From the NCBI RefSeq assembly GCF_014639315.1, contig NZ_BMFY01000016.1:1-64000 (forward strand): a stretch of DNA of 64,000 nt, given 5' to 3'. Position numbers and translations under genes: made by a program. This document shows, piece by piece, positions 34,926 through 46,155 of the stretch. Source of the DNA: Sediminivirga luteola (GTDB taxonomy: Bacteria > Actinomycetota > Actinomycetes > Actinomycetales > Brevibacteriaceae). The notes below the pieces were generated by a model. That model worked only from the letters and a program-made list of their open reading frames with translations. It did no database searches and was not told where the DNA came from. Positions within the stretch are counted from its first letter, which is position 1. Each line of letters begins with the position of its first letter.

Positions 34926-36211
34926 ATCCCCGCCTCCGCCCAGGCCCGGGCCAGCAGCTCGTATGAGCGCCGTCGCGCCTCGTAGTCGTGTGTGATGGTG
35001 CTGATGAGCAGCTCATCGGCGCGTGTGGCCCGACGCAGTCTCCGCAGCTGATCCACGACGTCCCCGGGGGTGCCGACGAAACGGGTGGCCAGGCGGTCCT
35101 CGACGAGGGCGAGTTCGGCAGGGGTCAGGCGGTGGTCTCTGGCGTCCTCGGGCCGGGGGTAGGCAATCGCGCCGCGGCCGGTGCGGATGCCGAGCACCCA
35201 GGCGTCGTAGCCGTGGGAGAGGTGCTCCGCTTCCGCGCGGGTGGGCGCCACGAGCACTTCCGCGGAGACGCTCACATAGGGGGCGGCGAGCTGGTTCTGC
35301 CCGCCGGTCCCGGGGGCGCCCGGATCCGCGGCGGCGTGCGGGGTCTGAGCGGCCGGGCGGAAAGCACGACGGTAGTGTTGCACCGCGTCGATCACGCCGC
35401 TGGGCGCGACGTGGTAATTGGCGCCGAAGCGCAGACCGCGGGAGCCGGCGACCTCTGCGGATAGACCCGCGGAACTGCCCATGATCCACGTCTGGGGCGT
35501 GGTGCTCCGGACCACGGCTTCCGGGAAGTCCACCCCCTGGGCGTGCGCCCGCCCGACGAAGGCGGCGAGTACCTGGTCGATGAACTCCGGATAGCTGGGC
35601 GGCGTGGCGCCCTCGGTGTAGAGCAGGGACGTGGAGGCGTGGGCTCGGGGCGAGTCGAGGACCCCGGCGAGGTCCGGGGGTGCGGGGATCAGCAGGCCCT
35701 CGGGCGTCCGGCGCTCCCCCGCCTCGTCGTGTCGTCCCGCCGGATTTCCGGACGCTGGCACGTCGTTGCCGGTCTCACGGCGGCGCTCCCCCGTCCCGCC
35801 CGCGGACCGGTGTTGCCCGGGCGGGACGGGGCCGGAGGCGTCCTGTGCTCCCGGCGGGGCGGATGTCTTGGCGCGAAGCGCCGCACGTCCCAGACCGAGG
35901 TCGATCCGCCCCGGGTACGCGGCCGAGAGGAAGGCGAATTCCTCGGCGATGGACAACGGCGTGCGATGGCCAGCCAGCACAGCGGCCGAGCCCAGGCGGA
36001 TACGCGAGGTGACGGCGCCGGCCAGGGCGATCGTCAGGGCCGGTGAGCTTCCCAGGACTCCGGGATTGAGGTGGTGTTCGCCGTACCAGATGCGGTGGTA
36101 CCCGGCCTCCTCGGCGGTACGTGCCAGCCGCAGGGTCTGGGCGATGGCCTCTTCCGGCGTGGACCCCTCACTGCGGGGCACGAGGTCGAACACGCTCAGC
36201 GGGGTCGGCAT
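34922..36211 (-). CDS. LLM-class oxidoreductase of the MsnO8/alkanal monooxygenase-like group
   Basis: A 429-residue first gene of the LLM operon. It has FDLVPRSEGSTPEEAIAQTL, YHRIWYGEHHLNPGVLGSSP, IRLGSAAVLAGHRTPLSIAE, PGRIDLGLGRA, and the C-terminal FVGTPGDVVDQLRRL of single-component-type LLM enzymes. A disordered insert of roughly 60 residues (Pro/Gly/Arg/Glu-rich) follows GLGRAALRAK. I start at ATG 36211 with AGGAG eight bases upstream rather than at a frame opening 22 codons earlier. Homologues often sit with organosulfur uptake genes. Confidence 0.85.
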   Translation of the reverse strand: MPTPLSVFDLVPRSEGSTPEEAIAQTLRLARTAEEAGYHRIWYGEHHLNPGVLGSSPALTIALAGAVTSRIRLGSAAVLAGHRTPLSIAEEFAFLSAAYPGRIDLGLGRAALRAKTSAPPGAQDASGPVPPGQHRSAGGTGERRRETGNDVPASGNPAGRHDEAGERRTPEGLLIPAPPDLAGVLDSPRAHASTSLLYTEGATPPSYPEFIDQVLAAFVGRAHAQGVDFPEAVVRSTTPQTWIMGSSAGLSAEVAGSRGLRFGANYHVAPSGVIDAVQHYRRAFRPAAQTPHAAADPGAPGTGGQNQLAAPYVSVSAEVLVAPTRAEAEHLSHGYDAWVLGIRTGRGAIAYPRPEDARDHRLTPAELALVEDRLATRFVGTPGDVVDQLRRLRRATRADELLISTITHDYEARRRSYELLARAWAEAGI

Positions 36212-36572
36212 CCGGTCGCGCTCCTGTCCTGGTGCGGTCCTTCTTGAGCAACTCACACCATCTGACCTCCGGACCACGCCCTGCCGGTGCAGGCGTGTCG
36301 CACAGCGCTATACGCCGTAGCGAAACGTCACACAGCATCCGCGGATTCTCGTGCGACGGCGTCCCAGGCGACAGTGTCGCGGCTGCCGCTGGTGGCACTC
36401 GCTGCGGTGCGCACGCTCCCCGCATGGGCTCAAAGTGCGCGTGCCGAGGCCTCTGGGGGCGGCGACGACGTGGCCACGGGCGTGCACGCGGGTTGGCGGT
36501 GCCGGTGTGAAGGGCACGGCGGCGTGTCTCAGCGGGGTCCTTCGGCACGCCTCGCTGACATCCTGCTGTGCC
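36212..36572. other. Intergenic region, nothing recognised
   Basis: 361 bases between the start of the LLM operon and the end of the nuclease-helicase gene. ORFs exist in several frames but none has a Shine-Dalgarno, homology or consistent codon bias. No terminator-quality hairpin was found. Confidence 0.4.
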
Positions 36573-39500
36573 TCAGCCAGGGCCTGCGGCTTCTCCCACA
36601 CCGATGAAGGCGCCCAGCTCCCCCAGTCCTCGGGGCGTGCTGGGCAGGTACGCCGTCAGCCGGGGCGACCGCAGGATGTACGCGGCCCACTGCGCCCGGG
36701 AGATGGCGACGTTGATGCGATTGCGGGAGAGCAGGAACTCCATGCCGCGGGGCACCTCCTCCGGGGAGGAGGCCGCCATGGAGACCAGCACAACGGGCGC
36801 CTGACGTCCCTGGAACTTGTCCACGGTGCCGACGGCGACCTCGTCCAGGCCCTCCGCGGCGAGCGCGTCCTGCATCAGGCCGACCTGAGCGTTGTAGGCC
36901 GCGACGATCAGGATGTCCTGCTGCCCGAGCGGACGCGGGCCGGCCGCACCGGCGTCCCAGCGCGTGCCGAGGAGCGCACGCACCCGGCGGACCGCCTCGG
37001 CCGCCTCTTCCACCGAGGCGGTGGCGTTGCCCTCATGCTCGACCAGCACGGTGTGCACACCCGGGGCGATCCCTTCCAGGCGCCTGCCCGCGGCGGCCGG
37101 CGCAGCTCGCAGCCGGCCCTCGTAGGAGAGACGGGAGACGACCCGGCACAGGTCCGGATGCATCCGCCAGGATTCGGCGAGGAAGTAGCCGAACTCCGCG
37201 GGCAGGGTGTCATGGCCCGCGGCGAGCCAGCCGAGCGCCGAGGCGTCGACGGGTTCGGGATGCAGCCCCTGGCTGACCTGGGGAAGCTGCTGCGGGTCTC
37301 CCAGGAGCAACAGCCGCTGGGCGGCGCGGGACACGGCGAGAGTGTTGGCGAGGGAGAACTGGCCCGCCTCGTCGATCACGAGCAGATCGAGCTGCTTGTC
37401 CTCGAACCTGTTCGGATTGACGAAATCCCAGACGGTGCCGCCGATGACGCGGCCCGGGCCGCCTGGGTCTTCCACGTCGGCACCTGCGGCACCCGCGACG
37501 GGCGCTGCGCCGCGGGTCCTCCCAGCGGCGCTCAGGAAGGCGGGGAATTCGGCGGTCTTGGTCAACCTGAGCGGGCCGGAATCATCTGCGCCCTCGTCGT
37601 CCTTGCGCGCGCGGCCGCTCTCGGCTTTCTTGGCCACGTGCTCCCGCGGGACGCCCGCGGCGATCACCCCGGCCAGCATGTTCTCCACGACGGAGTGGGA
37701 CTGCCCGACGACGCCGATCCGCCAGCCCTCCCGTACGAGGGCGGCGATGACCCGCGAGCCGGTGTACGTCTTGCCCGTTCCCGGCGGCCCCTGAACGGCC
37801 AGGTAGGAGCCGGTCATGGCGCGCAGGGCCTGGACGATCGCCTCGGCGTGGTCCCGTGCGACGAAACCGGACGATGCGCCGACGTCCGGACCTGGGCTTC
37901 TCGCGCTGTCCGGGCCTGGTTCATCCGTGCCCGCGCCGGTCGCGGCTGCCTCCGCGCTGACCACCCCGGCCCAGCCTGTCTCCCCGCCGGCCGCACCGGG
38001 CAGGTCCGTGTCCCCGCCGGCCGCGCCAGGCAGACCCGTTTCCTTGCTGTCGGACGGGACCGCTGGCAGCCCGCCGGGTACGACCGGGGGGCGTCGGCGG
38101 AAGATGTCCAGGGCACAGTCGTCCGGGAGCTCCGGCAGCGTCCGGGCCAGCTGCTCGGCGGTTTCCGCTACGGCCGCCTTCTGACCGTCGGTGCGCAAGG
38201 GGAGGCCTGGAGTCAGGGCGGACGGTAGCGCGGGATAGGGCTCCATCCCGGTCTTGAGTTTCTCCTTCACGATGACGGTGTCGCCGTCAGCGTGGCTCTC
38301 CAGCTCCTCGATCACGGTGCCGTCCAGCCATGCCCGGCCGCCCCCGCTGCTGCGGGCCAGGCCTGGGACGTCGTCCTCGTAGAGGCTGAGCACCGAGGCG
38401 CCCGGACGCACGGCGGAGCCTTCCGCCCAGCGTCCGCGCAGCAGGAGCCGCCGGGACTGCAGTCGCGCCCGGGGCGGTGTGTGCCAGTCGTCCAGCACCT
38501 CGGCGCCGGTGACGGTGAAGACGTCCCGGTCCTGCGCGAGGTCTTCGGCCGGGGCGGTGAGCCGGGCGAAGTGCGCCCACCACTGCGGTTTCTCCTCCCG
38601 CCGGTAGAACTCCACGGCGGCCGCGACCAGGGCGGCTGCCTGCTGATCGGCGGTGCGCTGGCCCGGCGGTCCGGCGTACTCCTCCAGCGCCGCGACGGCA
38701 CGGGCCCGGGCGGCATCGGCGGCCTCGCGTTCCCGGCGCTTCTCCAGCAGGGCCGGATCCTCGGGCTCCTCGGAACCATGACCGGCCTCGCCGCGCGGAG
38801 GCAGCAGCGAGCCTGGGACGATACCGCGTTCGGCTGCCAGGGTGAGGAGCCAGTCACGCAGGCGGAGCGTGGAGAGGCAGTCGTAGCGGTTGTATTCGCG
38901 GATACCCTCCAGGATGCGTGCTGCCTCGTCCTGGCGGCCCGCGTCCCGCGCGGCGCAGTATTCGGCGTAGGCGACCACGGAGTCGGCGGCGTTCTGGACG
39001 TCCGCCTCCCGGTATTCCTCCCCCATGTAGAGCGGTTCGAGCTTCTTGATGCTGTAGGAGCGCTGTGAGACCCGCAGTGCCTTGCGCACCACCGGGTAGA
39101 GGTCCACCAGGACGCCCTCACGCAGCAGCTCGTCCACGGCGTCCTCGCCGAGCCCGTGCCTGGCGGCGAGCCGCTTCAGCGCGGCGTTCTCATAGGGCGC
39201 GTAGTGGTAGATCCGCATGTCCGGCCAGCGCTCCCGGCGCTGCCGGACGTAATCGAGGAAGTCCGCGAGCGCCTGTCTCTCCTCCGCGCGGCTGTGCGCC
39301 CAGAAGGGTACGAAGCGTCCATGCCGTTCCCCCGCCTCCGGCGTCTCCATGATGCCGAAGAGGTACTCCAGTCCGGCTTCTGCGGCGCCGGCAGCAGAGG
39401 CAGCACCATTGCCGCCGCCCGGTTCGGTGTAGAGCGGATCGCCTTCGAAGTCGAAGAAGACGTCGCCCAGGCTCGGCGCGGGGATCGCCCCGAGCTGCGC

Positions 39501-40580
39501 AGCGTTCTGCACCAGGTAGGCCACTCCGCCGATGACGCCGTCGGCGGATCCGGTTCCCTGCTGCATGCGGGCCTGATGCCAGAGACCCGCAGGGACGCCA
39601 GCGGGCGGCTGCGGGCGGCGGGCCAGGGCGGTGACGCTGGCGATGCCCTGCGCGTGCAGGCGTTTGCGCTGATCCATCCGCATCCCGGCGACCAGCAGCA
39701 GATCGTCGTGCTCGTGCACCTCGGGCTCGCACACCTCGCATCTTCCGCAGGCGGGAAAGCGCGGATCGCCCCAGGTGACGGGGCCGCTGGGGGCACTGTC
39801 CTGCCTGGGCGTCCCAGGGTCCGGCGTCAGCACCTGGATCAGCCGGCGCAGTTCGGCTCGCCGTTCCCGGTAGACGGGGAGGATGTCCGAGCTGCGGAAC
39901 CCTTCCCAGCTGCCGGTGCCCAGGACGAGGTACGCATGGTCTGCCACGGCGATCCCGGCACGCTGAAGCTGGTCGGCGTAGGCGCCGAGCTGGAGCAGCG
40001 CCGAGACCTTGGCGCTGCGGGCGAGCTTGGCATCGACGACGGCGTAGGCCGGAGACGGCAGCGCATGCGCTCCGCCACGCTCGCCGGGCTGCTCGTTCGA
40101 AGAGCCGGAGAGGCGCTCAGCGGCGCTGGCCGCTAACGGGCCTCCGGAGGTCTGCTCGCTCAGCAGCCCGGGCAGGCGATCCGCCCGGACGACGAAGTCG
40201 GCCCGGCCGCTGAACTCGCCGTCGAAGAAGGTGGCCTGGCAGACCACATCGGCGCCGGATCGCAGGGCCGTCAGTGTCTCCTCGTGAAGCCGGCGCAAGG
40301 CAGCCGGGTCCCGGCTGGGATGGTCGGTGAGCGTATGCACCCCGCCGGGCTGTCCCGGCTGCCAGGTGCCGAACTGCCGCTGGAACCGCAGCAGGAGCCG
40401 TCTCTCGTGCTCGGCGCCGAGCTGCGCGGTCCGCGCGAGCATCGCCTCGTCCCGCTGCCCCGGCACGGGCTCGCCGCGGCCGTAGAGGGCATCCACTCTG
40501 CGCGCCGTGGCGAAGGCACAGCCGGAGGCCGCCGCGATGTCGCTCGCGGAGACGATGATGCGTTCTCCGGCCCTGAACAC
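36573..40580 (-). CDS. TM0106-type RecB-like nuclease fused to SF1 helicase
   Basis: 1335 residues. The N-terminus has a PD-(D/E)XK RecB-like nuclease (GRADFVVRAD, then YAVVDAKLARS near 180) and a Cys cluster FPACGRCEVCEP. A DEDD exonuclease-like domain follows (VFFDFEGDPLY near 375, YHYAPYENAALKRL, YNRYDCLSTLRL). The C-terminal SF1 helicase shows Walker A QGPPGTGKTYTGS near 930, LVIDEAGQFS near 1065, LLLGDPQQLPQVSQG, VDKFQGRQAPVVLVSM and RINVAISRAQ. It is a bifunctional DNA/RNA-processing enzyme. I start at GTG 40580 after GGGAGG; homology begins there. Two low-complexity inserts interrupt it, one with LPGAAGG repeats just before the helicase. Confidence 0.88.
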   Translation of the reverse strand: MFRAGERIIVSASDIAAASGCAFATARRVDALYGRGEPVPGQRDEAMLARTAQLGAEHERRLLLRFQRQFGTWQPGQPGGVHTLTDHPSRDPAALRRLHEETLTALRSGADVVCQATFFDGEFSGRADFVVRADRLPGLLSEQTSGGPLAASAAERLSGSSNEQPGERGGAHALPSPAYAVVDAKLARSAKVSALLQLGAYADQLQRAGIAVADHAYLVLGTGSWEGFRSSDILPVYRERRAELRRLIQVLTPDPGTPRQDSAPSGPVTWGDPRFPACGRCEVCEPEVHEHDDLLLVAGMRMDQRKRLHAQGIASVTALARRPQPPAGVPAGLWHQARMQQGTGSADGVIGGVAYLVQNAAQLGAIPAPSLGDVFFDFEGDPLYTEPGGGNGAASAAGAAEAGLEYLFGIMETPEAGERHGRFVPFWAHSRAEERQALADFLDYVRQRRERWPDMRIYHYAPYENAALKRLAARHGLGEDAVDELLREGVLVDLYPVVRKALRVSQRSYSIKKLEPLYMGEEYREADVQNAADSVVAYAEYCAARDAGRQDEAARILEGIREYNRYDCLSTLRLRDWLLTLAAERGIVPGSLLPPRGEAGHGSEEPEDPALLEKRREREAADAARARAVAALEEYAGPPGQRTADQQAAALVAAAVEFYRREEKPQWWAHFARLTAPAEDLAQDRDVFTVTGAEVLDDWHTPPRARLQSRRLLLRGRWAEGSAVRPGASVLSLYEDDVPGLARSSGGGRAWLDGTVIEELESHADGDTVIVKEKLKTGMEPYPALPSALTPGLPLRTDGQKAAVAETAEQLARTLPELPDDCALDIFRRRPPVVPGGLPAVPSDSKETGLPGAAGGDTDLPGAAGGETGWAGVVSAEAAATGAGTDEPGPDSARSPGPDVGASSGFVARDHAEAIVQALRAMTGSYLAVQGPPGTGKTYTGSRVIAALVREGWRIGVVGQSHSVVENMLAGVIAAGVPREHVAKKAESGRARKDDEGADDSGPLRLTKTAEFPAFLSAAGRTRGAAPVAGAAGADVEDPGGPGRVIGGTVWDFVNPNRFEDKQLDLLVIDEAGQFSLANTLAVSRAAQRLLLLGDPQQLPQVSQGLHPEPVDASALGWLAAGHDTLPAEFGYFLAESWRMHPDLCRVVSRLSYEGRLRAAPAAAGRRLEGIAPGVHTVLVEHEGNATASVEEAAEAVRRVRALLGTRWDAGAAGPRPLGQQDILIVAAYNAQVGLMQDALAAEGLDEVAVGTVDKFQGRQAPVVLVSMAASSPEEVPRGMEFLLSRNRINVAISRAQWAAYILRSPRLTAYLPSTPRGLGELGAFIGVGEAAGPG

Positions 40581-40995
40581 GCCGTCCTCCCGCCCGTGCC
40601 GTAGTGGTCTGAGTCGAGCGTATCCGAGCGCACGGACAGCTCCGGCTGGGTCCAGCGCGCGGACCGCGAGACCGGGACGAGGGCGTCGACACATGAGAGC
40701 ATCAAGAAACTCTGCGCCTGCGACAGCCACCGGGGACAATGCGGCAGCGCTCGCCGGATCGACCCTCGGCCCCGGCAGCGGCGGCGCCCGCTGTCAGGCC
40801 CCTGGCTGCACGACCGTCAGGCCGGACCGCACCGCAGCCTCACCACGCCGTCCCGCGCCGCGCTGAGCCCGGCCCACCGCGCCGCCCGGCCCTACGCCCT
40901 GCCAGGTCCGTTCCATCCCGTCCCGCGCCGCGCTCCACCCGCTGCCGGCGCGCCGCAAATTTGAATGACTCCAGAAAATGCGGCATGCTTGTGCC
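40581..40995. other. Divergent intergenic region, GC-rich with a 17-bp direct repeat
   Basis: 415 bases between the helicase and furA. CCGTCCCGCGCCGCGCT occurs at 40848-40864 and 40918-40934, exactly 70 bases apart. The last 50 bases are abruptly AT-rich and hold the furA promoter. No gene is seen. Confidence 0.6.
40961..40989 (+). promoter_or_regulatory. furA-katG promoter, leaderless
   Basis: TTGAAT (40961-40966), 17 bases, CATGCT (40984-40989), then six bases to the ATG at 40996. The spacer GACTCCAGAAAATGCGG resembles, from memory, the mycobacterial furA promoter, where FurA binds its own AT-rich site. Autoregulation through the AAATTTGAAT segment is likely. Confidence 0.7.
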
Positions 40996-41421
40996 ATGAC
41001 CCTCACCGATCCCGTGGAGCAGCTGCGCAGCGTTGGCCTGCGCGTCACGCGCCCGCGTCAGGCGGTGATCGGCGTCGTCCGGGACCACCCCCACGCCACC
41101 GCGCCCGAGGTCTTCGCGGCCGTCCGCGAGGCCCTCCCCAGCGTGTCCCAGCAGGCGGTGTACGACTGCCTCGGCGCGCTGTCCGAGGCCGGTCTGCTGC
41201 GACGCATCGACATCGGCGGCGGGGTCTCCCGCTATGAGAGCCGGGTCGGGGACAACCACCACCATCTGGTCTGCACGTCCTGCGGCACCATCGTCGACAT
41301 CGACTGCGCCACCGGTGAGGCACCCTGCCTGTCACCGGACCACGACCACGGCTTCGACATCGCCCACGCCGATGTCGTCTACCGGGGCCTGTGCCCCGCC
41401 TGCCGCGCCGCACGCGAGTGA
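40996..41421 (+). CDS. furA: FurA-type Fur-family repressor
   Basis: A 141-residue Fur-family winged-helix metalloregulator. It has RVTRPRQAVIGVVRDHPHATAPEVF, the recognition region VSQQAVYDCLGALSEAGLL, the metal motif RVGDNHHHLVCTSCG and a second CxxC in LCPACR. It lies 75 bases upstream of katG, the arrangement of mycobacterial and streptomycete FurA, which represses katG and itself and is relieved by peroxide. The ATG at 40996 sits exactly at the predicted transcript start. An in-frame start six codons earlier would lie inside the promoter. Confidence 0.93.
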   Translation: MTLTDPVEQLRSVGLRVTRPRQAVIGVVRDHPHATAPEVFAAVREALPSVSQQAVYDCLGALSEAGLLRRIDIGGGVSRYESRVGDNHHHLVCTSCGTIVDIDCATGEAPCLSPDHDHGFDIAHADVVYRGLCPACRAARE

Positions 41422-43803
<2,382 letters not shown>

Positions 43804-43900
43804 CGACCCGGTCGCTCTACGGCCCGCTCGCCCCGGGAGCAGTGCAACGGCCCCAGGGCTGAGCTGGCTCTGACGCGCGACGACCGGCCTGCGTTGGTCG

Positions 43901-43936
43901 CGACGCCCCTGGAAGGGTTCCCTTCCAGGGGCGTCG
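43901..43936. terminator. katG hairpin terminator
   Basis: A perfect 16-bp stem starting CGACGCCCCTGGAAGG with a four-base GTTC loop, about 100 bases after the katG stop. No T-tract, as expected here. The gap 43804-44244 otherwise holds only the dispersed repeat cluster. Confidence 0.85.
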
Positions 43937-44099
43937 TGCGTGCAGGGAACCAGCTTCTCCAGGATCGCCGCCTCCAGGTCGATGCCGAGGGGCGTCCTGC
44001 GGCGAACGAACGGTGATCGCTTGAGCCAGTTGGCGCCTTAGCCCGCCCCCCTGCACCGCACGCCGTGCCTGCGAAATCGCGGCACTCATCGCCGGTGGT

Positions 44100-44177
44100 G
44101 CACAGAACACCACGTAAGTGACAAAACCACGCCGTAGACGGTGGTGTTCTGTCACTGCGCTGTTGTTTTGTCACCAC
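44100..44177. repeat. Fourth copy of the dispersed inverted-repeat cluster
   Basis: An ordered set of GAACACCAC, GTGACAAAACCAC, CCGTAGACGG, GTGGTGTTCTGTCAC and GTTGTTTTGTCAC: the same motif family and the same central axis as at 111-640, in the opposite orientation. Arms 44118-44130 and 44141-44155 can form a hairpin. It lies between katG and an LLM gene. Confidence 0.8.
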
Positions 44178-44244
44178 GCGATCGCTCACCGGGCACGGGC
44201 GCCTGGCACTCCAGCAATGCCGCGGTCAGTGAGGATCCCGGCCG

Positions 44245-45291
44245 TCACCCGTCGACGGGACCCTTAGTCCCGCGTGACCAGCCGAGAGCGGGACCGAGGC
44301 GTTGGGCGATGTCGGTGAGGATCTGGACGTAGTCGTCCTCGTCGAAGCTGAACGGCAGGGCGAAGGCCACCTCATCGACTTCCCGGAAACCGGCGTGGGC
44401 GTACAGTTCCGCGGCGATCTCCTCGCTGCTGCCGATGAGATCCTTCGCTGGGAGGAAGCCTTTGGGGCCGGAGGGTTTCAGCGTGCGGGGAGTGCGCTGG
44501 TCGACGTACTGCCGGTACTTCCGGCGCTGAGTCTCGGTGGCCGAGTCGGTCGGGATGACCACCAGGCCCTGTGAGACTCGCGCTCGCTCGCCGTCGGGAT
44601 GCTGCGCGCGGAACGCCCGGACGTGCCCGGCCTGGATCTCACCGAAGTCCGGATCGGCCTCACCTGAGGCGAACACGACGGAGGACGTCAGCAGGTTCAG
44701 TCCCGCCCGCCCCGCCCATTCGGCCGAGCGGAGGCTACCGGCGCCGTACCAGAGCCGGGAGCGCAGTCCCGGCGAGTGCGGCTCGACCCGGTCGGAGAAC
44801 TCCTCGACCACGCCTTCCTTCCCGGAGAAGTCCCGCACCGGCTCCCCGGAGATGAAACGGACCAGCCGTTCCACCCGCGCATAGCTGAAGTCCTCCGCCT
44901 CGGCGGTGTCCGGGTACAGCGCATCCTTGACGGTGTCCCAGTGGAAGGGCTCACCGACGCTGATGCCGGGGTTGATCCGGCCGCCGGAGAGGACATCCAC
45001 GGTCGCCAGGTCCTCGGCCAGCCGCAGCGGGTTCTCCCAGGCCAGGGGCGTGACGGCGGTGCCCAGTTCGATCTGCGAGGTGCGCTGCGAGGCGGCAGCC
45101 ATGACGGCGACGGGAGAGGAAATGCCGAACTGCAGGTGCCTGTGGCGCAGCCAGGCCGAGTCGAGGCCGAGGCGCTCACCGAGTTCGATGATCCGCAACG
45201 TGGATTCGTGGCCGGTGGCCGGCTGATCGGGATCGAACAGGCCGATGGTGAGGAAGCCGAGCTTCTTCAAGGGCGTTCCGGGTAGGGGCAC
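44245..45291 (-). CDS. LLM-class flavin-dependent oxidoreductase
   Basis: A 348-residue luciferase-like oxidoreductase: LGFLTIGLFDPDQP near the N-terminus, RLGLDSAWLRHRH, QIELGTAVTPLAWENPLRLAEDLATVD, GRINPGISVGEPFHWD, RLWYGAGSLRSAEWAGRAGLNLL, and LIGSSEEIAAELYAHAGF near the end. It differs from the three-gene LLM operon 8 kb away and more resembles F420/FMN-dependent members with unknown substrate. GTG 45291 follows GGAGA. A DUF2087 gene lies 76 bases upstream on the same strand. Confidence 0.83.
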   Translation of the reverse strand: MPLPGTPLKKLGFLTIGLFDPDQPATGHESTLRIIELGERLGLDSAWLRHRHLQFGISSPVAVMAAASQRTSQIELGTAVTPLAWENPLRLAEDLATVDVLSGGRINPGISVGEPFHWDTVKDALYPDTAEAEDFSYARVERLVRFISGEPVRDFSGKEGVVEEFSDRVEPHSPGLRSRLWYGAGSLRSAEWAGRAGLNLLTSSVVFASGEADPDFGEIQAGHVRAFRAQHPDGERARVSQGLVVIPTDSATETQRRKYRQYVDQRTPRTLKPSGPKGFLPAKDLIGSSEEIAAELYAHAGFREVDEVAFALPFSFDEDDYVQILTDIAQRLGPALGWSRGTKGPVDG

Positions 45292-45367
45292 GGCAGCAGT
45301 CTCCCAGACGCCGACATCGGCGGCCAGTATGTGACGTCGAAAGACCCGCTCCTGCGTCCCGCGGGCC

Positions 45368-45898
45368 TCATCGCAGGTGCATGAACCAGCGGGATTCGAA
45401 CGGCTCCACTTCCTGGGCGATGGTCTCGGACCACACCGGCCACTCCTCGCTCACCCAGTACTGGCCATCGTGGCGCTGCATCCAGCGGTAGTCCACCAGT
45501 TCGCGGCGCAACGTCGCGAAGTCCGGATGGGCAGCGCCGAGGATCTGGTTGACCTCCCGCTCCGCGTACGCCCTGCCGCGCTCAAAGCGCTGCAGCAGTT
45601 CAAGCAGCACCACCACTTTTGCGCGTCGCTTGCCCGGGATGCGGTGCAGGCGCCCGTCCCGGTCAAAGGAGGCGCGCACCGTGCGCGCGTAGAAGTCGCG
45701 GGAGGCCCGGTCCGCGCCGGCCATCCAGGAAGGGACGTCGTTATTCTGCCGGGTTCCCGGTGACGGATCGACACCGCCTGATGAGGCGGTGGGTACCGGG
45801 GAATGCGCCAGCATCGCAGCTCTGGCCTGGGTGTAGCTCTCGCCGGTGCGCTGCATGCGTGTCCGGACGAGCTTCTTGAAATCGGCGTCGGAAGTCAC
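45368..45898 (-). CDS. DUF2087 domain protein
   Basis: About 176 residues. The N-terminal FKKLVRTRMQRTGESYTQAR motif recurs at the start of many small actinobacterial proteins. The C-terminal DUF2087 domain reads LHRIPGKRRAKVVVLLELL, FERGRAYAEREVNQIL, FATLRRELVDYRWMQRHDGQYW, a winged-helix-like fold often linked to transcription regulators. I prefer GTG 45898, directly before the conserved motif; the frame is open to GTG 45970, with an additional 24 non-conserved residues. Neither start has an ideal Shine-Dalgarno. Function unknown. Confidence 0.75.
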   Translation of the reverse strand: MTSDADFKKLVRTRMQRTGESYTQARAAMLAHSPVPTASSGGVDPSPGTRQNNDVPSWMAGADRASRDFYARTVRASFDRDGRLHRIPGKRRAKVVVLLELLQRFERGRAYAEREVNQILGAAHPDFATLRRELVDYRWMQRHDGQYWVSEEWPVWSETIAQEVEPFESRWFMHLR

Positions 45899-46155
45899 GT
45901 GGTCCACGTCCCTCGTGATCGCGGCATCCCCGGCATGCTCGTGATCGGGTCGTGACGACGGATCGATCACATCCGAGGATCTGCTCCCCTTCGCCGGGCT
46001 CCCCCGTACCGGGGCGGGGGCGGCTGGGCGTCGGACTCACGCCGTGGACACGAGAGTACTGCGGGCCGCGGCCAGCGAGCAAGCGAGGGGTCGCGTCCCG
46101 GCGGGCAGCGCACAGCCTGCCACTTCGGTGCGAAGAAGCCGCGACCGCGCGGCGT

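Noticed and set aside
36278-36607. A short frame resembling a signal peptide upstream of the LLM operon
   Set aside because: The hydrophobic stretch is short, no ribosome site precedes it, and the frame gives no recognisable mature protein.
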